A stretch of DNA of 23,511 nucleotides from a virus: the IMG/VR virus record IMGVR_UViG_3300020159_000664, positions 1 through 23,511 of that record. One strand, given 5' to 3'. Position 1 is the stretch's first letter; each line of letters starts with the position of its first letter. Under the pieces are notes generated by a model. That model searched no databases, was not told where the DNA came from, and saw only the letters and a list, made by a program, of their open reading frames with translations. The translations under genes and the position numbers were made by a program. This document shows positions 20,891 through 23,511 of this stretch, one piece after another.

Positions 20891-21513
20891 CCTATAAGAT
20901 GCATAACTTATTTCCGATTCCTTTGTACCAGACTTCAATCAAAGGTCCAGATCCAATAATGGAAAAGATTTTGATTAACTCTGAGTTTAGTCATTTTGAT
21001 GAGGCTTCTCCAACCCACCTTGAAACACCCAAACGTCAGTTACTAGATCAACCACAGTTTGCCAATCTCAAGAAACAGATCCAGGAAAAGGTTGATGAAT
21101 ATGTCTACGAAGTTTTAGGTGTAACTAGAAAGCAAAAGTGGTTAATAACAACCAGTTGGTTAAACAAAGCACCAACTGGCGGATATCATCCTTCACACTG
21201 GCACAGTAACAGTCTAATTAGTGGAGTATACTATTTGAAAACTAACCCCACTTCTGGTGCCATATGCTTTCACAAAGAACGGTCACATAACAATATATGG
21301 AGAGATACATTCTGTATAGATTTTGAAAAAACCAACGAGTATAATACAGATTGTGCTATTAGTCCAAAACCTAACGATCTACTGTTATTTCCGTCTATTT
21401 TAAATCACAGCGTATTGGATAACTTGTCACAAGAAGATCGTTACAGTTTGGCATTCAACGTATTTCCTAGAGGAATTATTGGTGAAGGCGGAAATAGTGA
21501 AATTAGTTTATAA
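20887..21513 (+). CDS. 2OG-Fe(II) oxygenase family protein (TIGR02466-like)
   Basis: A 208-aa protein of the putative 2-oxoglutarate/Fe(II) oxygenase group common in marine phages. HPSHWHSNSLISGVYYLK (His104/His106 and the SGVYYL strand) supplies the iron-binding HxH region; DLLLFPSILNHSV gives the distal His174; Arg185 in RYSLAFN should hold 2-oxoglutarate. Start: ATG 20887 overlaps the previous stop (ATGA) with AGG nine bases upstream; ATGs at 20878 and 20899 are alternatives. The substrate is unknown. It closes the tail-module unit; the sigma70-like promoter of the next gene begins eight bases after its stop. Confidence 0.85.
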   Translation: MTYKMHNLFPIPLYQTSIKGPDPIMEKILINSEFSHFDEASPTHLETPKRQLLDQPQFANLKKQIQEKVDEYVYEVLGVTRKQKWLITTSWLNKAPTGGYHPSHWHSNSLISGVYYLKTNPTSGAICFHKERSHNNIWRDTFCIDFEKTNEYNTDCAISPKPNDLLLFPSILNHSVLDNLSQEDRYSLAFNVFPRGIIGEGGNSEISL

Positions 21514-21520
21514 AATAAAT

Positions 21521-21549
21521 TTGACACACACACAAAAAGATGCTTAAAT
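21521..21549 (+). promoter_or_regulatory. Sigma70-like promoter for the csp-tmRNA unit
   Basis: A perfect TTGACA (21521-21526) is followed after 17 bases by TTAAAT (21544-21549), preceded by TGC (an extended -10). Transcription should begin near 21556, giving a leader of about 110 bases before the cold-shock gene. No ORF of note is seen in 21514-21666. Confidence 0.65.
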
Positions 21550-21666
21550 AATATATATGAACAGTTTGTTGGTTAGAGTAGTTGAGACAGTTAGTAACCT
21601 TTGTGTTAGTACCGTTAGATGAAATTGGCAGATCAGTAATATACATACAACACAAAGGAAAATAGT

Positions 21667-21870
21667 ATGACAACAGGTAAAGTAAAATGGTTTAATGAAA
21701 CCAAAGGTTTTGGATTTATTACTCCAGACGCAGGCGGTGAGGATTTATTTGCTCACTACTCACAAATTCAAGGCGGTGGATACAAAGTTCTACAAGAAGG
21801 ACAGAGTGTGCGTTTTGATGTAACAATGGGCATGAAAGGTAAGCAGGCTAGTAACATCCAGCCTGCCTAA
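21667..21870 (+). CDS. Cold-shock domain protein (CspA family)
   Basis: A 67-aa OB-fold nucleic-acid chaperone. [15 protein letters not shown] contains RNP1 (KGFGFI, 13-18), and DLFAHY (26-31) is RNP2; the end ([19 protein letters not shown]) matches the family closely, and length is standard. It binds single-stranded RNA or DNA in the cytoplasm and may aid translation or transcription antitermination. An AAAGGA ribosome site lies upstream. The leader is about 110 bases from a host-type promoter, as often seen for csp genes whose leader folds with temperature. The 22-aa ORF and tmRNA follow without a visible terminator, so they are probably cotranscribed. Confidence 0.95.
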   Translation: MTTGKVKWFNETKGFGFITPDAGGEDLFAHYSQIQGGGYKVLQEGQSVRFDVTMGMKGKQASNIQPA

Positions 21871-21882
21871 GTAGGAATAAAA

Positions 21883-21951
21883 ATGAAAGCGTATGAATTT
21901 ATTGTAGCAGTTTTAATTGTTACATTTCTAGTAATACATTTCATTTTTTAA
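21883..21951 (+). CDS. 22-aa single-span hydrophobic peptide
   Basis: A frame of 22 codons with TAGGA seven bases before its ATG. It starts MKAYEF and continues as an unbroken hydrophobic helix (IVAVLIVTFLVIHFIF) that could span the inner membrane. The MKAYEF start echoes the MRAFEF leaders upstream, but there is no Ile/Leu-x-Glu and the rest is membrane-like. It lies twelve bases after the cold-shock gene and immediately before the tmRNA. It may be a real small membrane peptide or chance; no homologue is known to me. Confidence 0.45.
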   Translation: MKAYEFIVAVLIVTFLVIHFIF

Positions 21952-21954
21952 AGA

Positions 21955-22296
21955 ATTGTTGTAATCCCTTCCGAGTGAAGGCATGTTGGACGAGGGTTCG
22001 ATCCCCTCCAGGTCCACCAAAAGGAAATTTATGGAAAAAAGTGAATTGAAGTTGCGACAGATGTATATGCAGACTGCTAAGTCTATAGTAGCATTTATCC
22101 GAGCAAGATCTTTTGGACGTTGTTAAGTTTTCTTCTGATGGGCCTGACCAGGTTTCGACAGCGTGAGATAGCGGAGACGGCAACACGACAGCGATAGTCG
22201 AAAAAACTAAAAAAACGTAAACGCAAACGACGAACAGTTCGCATTAGCAGCCTAAACACTGCTTAGGGTAGGATATACCTCGTAACAGAAAATACC
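21955..22296 (+). ncRNA. ssrA: Circularly permuted (two-piece) tmRNA
   Basis: The acceptor segment comes first: T-arm GAGGG-TTCGATC-CCCTC (21992-22008), acceptor 3' strand CAGGTCC (22009-22015) and ACCA (22016-22019). After a 120-base spacer the coding segment starts at 22140 with GGGCCTG, which pairs with CAGGTCC over seven base pairs, including G3-U70, the alanyl-tRNA synthetase determinant. GGTTTCGACAG is the conserved D-loop region. The tag frame GCA to TAA (22223-22255) encodes ANDEQFALAA, ending in the ALAA ClpXP degron. CCTAA/TTAGG after the stop forms the following helix. This order is that of processed two-piece tmRNAs of alphaproteobacteria, some cyanobacteria and betaproteobacteria. 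The 5' end is approximate. It rescues stalled ribosomes with SmpB. Confidence 0.93.
22031..22126 (+). CDS. 31-aa basic ORF inside the tmRNA spacer
   Basis: Between the acceptor and coding segments of the permuted tmRNA lies a frame of 31 codons with AAGGA six bases before its ATG. The peptide starts MEKSELKLRQMYMQTAKSIV and ends RARSFGRC; it is basic (several Lys/Arg), helix-prone and has one C-terminal Cys. It fills most of the 120-base segment normally discarded on tmRNA processing. I know no homologue. It may be a genuine peptide translated from the precursor or chance coding; the good ribosome site and fit to the spacer favour the former moderately. Confidence 0.45.
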   Translation: MEKSELKLRQMYMQTAKSIVAFIRARSFGRC

Positions 22297-22323
22297 AAAA
22301 AGCGATCTTAGGATCGCTTTTTT
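22297..22323 (+). terminator. Intrinsic terminator of the csp-tmRNA unit
   Basis: AAAAAGCGATC (22297-22307) pairs with GATCGCTTTTT (22312-22322), loop TTAG, within a run of T to 22323. It lies about 40 bases after the tag stop and probably also defines the 3' end of the tmRNA precursor. Confidence 0.9.
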
Positions 22324-22324
22324 C

Positions 22325-22353
22325 TTGCTCTCTCCGTACAAACACTATATACT
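22325..22353 (+). promoter_or_regulatory. Sigma70-like promoter for the outer-membrane barrel gene
   Basis: TTGCTC (22325-22330) and TATACT (22348-22353) are separated by 17 bases, directly after the tmRNA terminator and 40 bases before the ATG at 22394. Confidence 0.5.
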
Positions 22354-22393
22354 AGTCTTATGACAGATGTCATATCTTAAAGGAAACATAATT

Positions 22394-22846
22394 ATGAAAA
22401 ATATCTTAATCGCATCAATCTTGGCAGTGGCCGCTTTTTCAGCAAACGCTGTAGAAGTCGGTGTAAATGGTAGCTATGACTTTGGAGCACCAACTGAACG
22501 AGCAGGCGCCGGTATCACTATCGGTGAGAAGTTTGGTAAGTTTGGCGTAACAGCAGGTTTTGATCGTTATACAAAAACTACCGATCAAGACAAGTATAGT
22601 CTAGTTGGTTCTTACGATGTTGCTACAATTGCCAAAACTACTGTTGCTGTTAAGGCAGGTGCTGCGTATCTTAGCAACACTAGTGGTGTGTCAGACGGTT
22701 ATGCCGCATTAGTTGGTGTTGGCGCAAGCTACCCTATTACCAAAGCTGTTGCGTTGACAGCAGACTATCGTTACCAAGCAGGTCAATCTAGAGTTAATCA
22801 GTTTGACGGCAGTACTGTAGCATTTGGTGCCAAGTACTCATTCTAA
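22394..22846 (+). CDS. Outer-membrane beta-barrel protein
   Basis: A 150-aa exported protein. Residues 1-19 are a signal peptide (MKN, hydrophobic core, SANA cleavage before Val-Glu-Val). The mature part shows alternating polar and hydrophobic residues in about eight strands (VGVNGSYDF, GAGITIGEKF, FGVTAGFDRY, YSLVGSYDVA, TVAVKAGAAYL, AALVGVGASYP, VALTADYRYQ, TVAFGAKYSF) and ends with Phe, the BAM recognition signature. It is the size of OmpX/Ail/Lom or the OmpA barrel. The start at 22394 follows AAAGGAAAC; the frame extending to 22367 would bury the signal peptide. Likely displayed on the infected cell, perhaps to block receptors or alter adhesion. Own promoter and terminator. Confidence 0.9.
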   Translation: MKNILIASILAVAAFSANAVEVGVNGSYDFGAPTERAGAGITIGEKFGKFGVTAGFDRYTKTTDQDKYSLVGSYDVATIAKTTVAVKAGAAYLSNTSGVSDGYAALVGVGASYPITKAVALTADYRYQAGQSRVNQFDGSTVAFGAKYSF

Positions 22847-22860
22847 TTTTTAATTAGATT

Positions 22861-22886
22861 AAAAAGGGCCGACAGGTCCTTTTTTT
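22861..22886 (+). terminator. Intrinsic terminator after the barrel gene
   Basis: AAAAGGGCC (22862-22870) pairs with GGTCCTTTT (22875-22883) through one G-T wobble, loop GACA, then T to 22886. The stem is a variant of the AAAGGACC/GGTCCTTT terminators at 4017 and 10055. Confidence 0.85.
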
Positions 22887-22943
22887 GCCTGTGACATTAT
22901 TGGTTTTATCTATAAGCGTCATAAAAAAATATTTAGGAAAAAA

Positions 22944-22966
22944 CTATTGATTTCGTAGATCAATAG
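22944..22966 (+). repeat. Inverted repeat over the ahpC promoter, possible operator
   Basis: CTATTGAT-N7-ATCAATAG is a perfect dyad with 8-bp arms. It covers the -35 element and most of the spacer of the ahpC promoter, as a repressor or LysR-type activator site would. The regulator is unknown; the spacing does not fit the E. coli OxyR consensus. Confidence 0.5.
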
Positions 22967-22976
22967 GATATATAAT
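22947..22976 (+). promoter_or_regulatory. Sigma70-like promoter for ahpC
   Basis: TTGATT (22947-22952) and a perfect TATAAT (22971-22976) are separated by 18 bases. Transcription should start near 22983, about 47 bases before the ATG. The 183-base gap 22847-23029 otherwise contains the barrel terminator and AAGGAG at 23019-23024. Confidence 0.65.
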
Positions 22977-23029
22977 GTACATATACAACACAGCGTTGTT
23001 ATAGTTTTCAACACACACAAGGAGACAAT

Positions 23030-23511
23030 ATGAAAACAGTTGGCGATAAGTTAGAAAAATTCGCAGTCACTGGCGTTAAACCAGGACAACCAGAAGATGC
23101 TTTCTTTGAAATTACAGATGAATCATTTGCTGGCAAGTGGAAAGTAATTGTTTACTATCCAAAAGACTTTACATTCGTTTGCCCTACAGAAATCGTAGCC
23201 TACGACAAGTTGGCAGGTGACTTTGCTGACCGTGACGCAGTATTGCTCACAGGTTCAACAGACAACGAGTTCTGTAAAGTGGCATGGCAAAAAGCGCATA
23301 GTGATTTACAAAAGATCACACATACACAATTTGCCGACACACAGCGTTGGAACGCAGAGACTGGTGAAAATCTAAGTCTAATCGAACAGCTCGGTGTATT
23401 CTATGCTCCAGCAGGTGCCGCTCTACGTGCTACTTTCATCGTTGACCCAGACAATGTTATCCAACACGTTACTGTCAACAACTTGAACGTTGGTCGTAGT
23501 CCAGAAGAAAC
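23030..23511 (+). CDS. ahpC: 2-Cys peroxiredoxin, AhpC type (3' end cut by window)
   Basis: The ATG at 23030 has AAGGAG six bases upstream; the frame is open to the window end (160 codons, no stop). It begins MKTVGDKLEKFAVTGVKPG, and YPKDFTFVCPTE (45-54) holds the peroxidatic Cys51 with the Pro-Thr-x-Cys environment of typical 2-Cys peroxiredoxins. TDNEFCK, RATFIVDPDN and NNLNVGRSPEE follow in family order. The resolving Cys lies beyond the window. The sequence is, from memory, closest to betaproteobacterial AhpC, so a host-derived copy. It reduces H2O2 and organic peroxides in the cytoplasm. An extra Cys (about residue 83, in NEFC) is present. Expression is from its own host-type promoter with a dyad operator. 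Confidence 0.95.
   Translation, partial: MKTVGDKLEKFAVTGVKPGQPEDAFFEITDESFAGKWKVIVYYPKDFTFVCPTEIVAYDKLAGDFADRDAVLLTGSTDNEFCKVAWQKAHSDLQKITHTQFADTQRWNAETGENLSLIEQLGVFYAPAGAALRATFIVDPDNVIQHVTVNNLNVGRSPEE

Noticed and set aside
21960-22019. A tRNA gene, suggested by the T-arm and CCA end
   Set aside because: No D-arm or anticodon arm precedes it; the 5' acceptor strand that pairs with it lies downstream at 22140-22146, which identifies the permuted tmRNA.
22944-22966. A canonical OxyR site upstream of ahpC
   Set aside because: The CTAT and ATAG ends are 15 bases apart, not the 7-base spacing of the E. coli consensus; kept only as an unnamed dyad.
1-23511. CRISPR arrays, insertion sequences, attachment sites or integrase genes
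   Set aside because: No regularly spaced direct repeats, transposase or integrase motifs, or terminal inverted repeats were seen by eye.

Overview
The window is best read as part of a T4-like contractile-tailed phage (myovirus) genome of the kind found in marine bacteria. Reasons: nearly all genes are packed head to tail on the + strand with ATGA/TAATG overlaps; several gene groups follow T4-type late promoter motifs (TATAAATA, GATAAATA); there is a class Ia ribonucleotide reductase (nrdA, nrdB) with a glutaredoxin, a PAAR spike-tip protein, a Mtd-N/beta-helix tail spike, an MGME1/Cas4-like exonuclease and many phage conserved hypotheticals. The host is probably a Gram-negative proteobacterium: there is an outer-membrane beta-barrel with a C-terminal Phe and a secreted nuclease. 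The AhpC and the tmRNA tag look betaproteobacterial, which is inference from remembered family sequences.

Layout. 1-4030 (+): the tail end of a Cys-rich gene, a 44-residue Cys/His microprotein, an unknown protein, a secreted staphylococcal-type nuclease and three conserved unknowns, closed by a hairpin terminator. 4073-5340 (-): a host-promoter-driven 90-aa protein, an alpha/beta hydrolase and two tiny proteins. 5486-8664 (+): a helical protein, two DNA polymerase beta-type nucleotidyltransferase-fold proteins and a ligase-like covalent nucleotidyltransferase. 8665-14970: a monocistronic small virion-type protein, conserved unknowns, a coiled-coil membrane protein, an acidic protein, an Ala/Gly-rich protein, the exonuclease and the tail spike. 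14977-19508: nrdA, Fe/Mn superoxide dismutase, nrdB, glutaredoxin and an Sm-like protein. 19522-21513: an Ala/Ser-rich protein, PAAR tip, DUF454 membrane protein and a 2OG-Fe(II) oxygenase. 21521-23511: cold-shock protein, a 22-aa membrane peptide, a circularly permuted two-piece tmRNA, an outer-membrane barrel protein and the start of a 2-Cys peroxiredoxin (ahpC, cut by the window end).

Three themes stand out. (1) At least seven proteins, including both nucleotidyltransferases, the ligase-like enzyme and the superoxide dismutase, begin with short leaders ending in Ile/Leu-x-Glu. These resemble the T4 capsid-targeting sequence cut by the gp21 prohead protease, so this may be a set of enzymes packaged in the head and delivered with the DNA. 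(2) The phage carries a permuted tmRNA with a G3-U70 acceptor pair, the tag ANDEQFALAA, and a small ORF inside its spacer. (3) Host-like cargo (cold-shock protein, tmRNA, barrel protein, ahpC, the 90-aa minus-strand gene) sits behind sigma70-like promoters, while virion genes and nrdA sit behind late-type motifs. This suggests an early host-takeover and stress module separate from the late programme.
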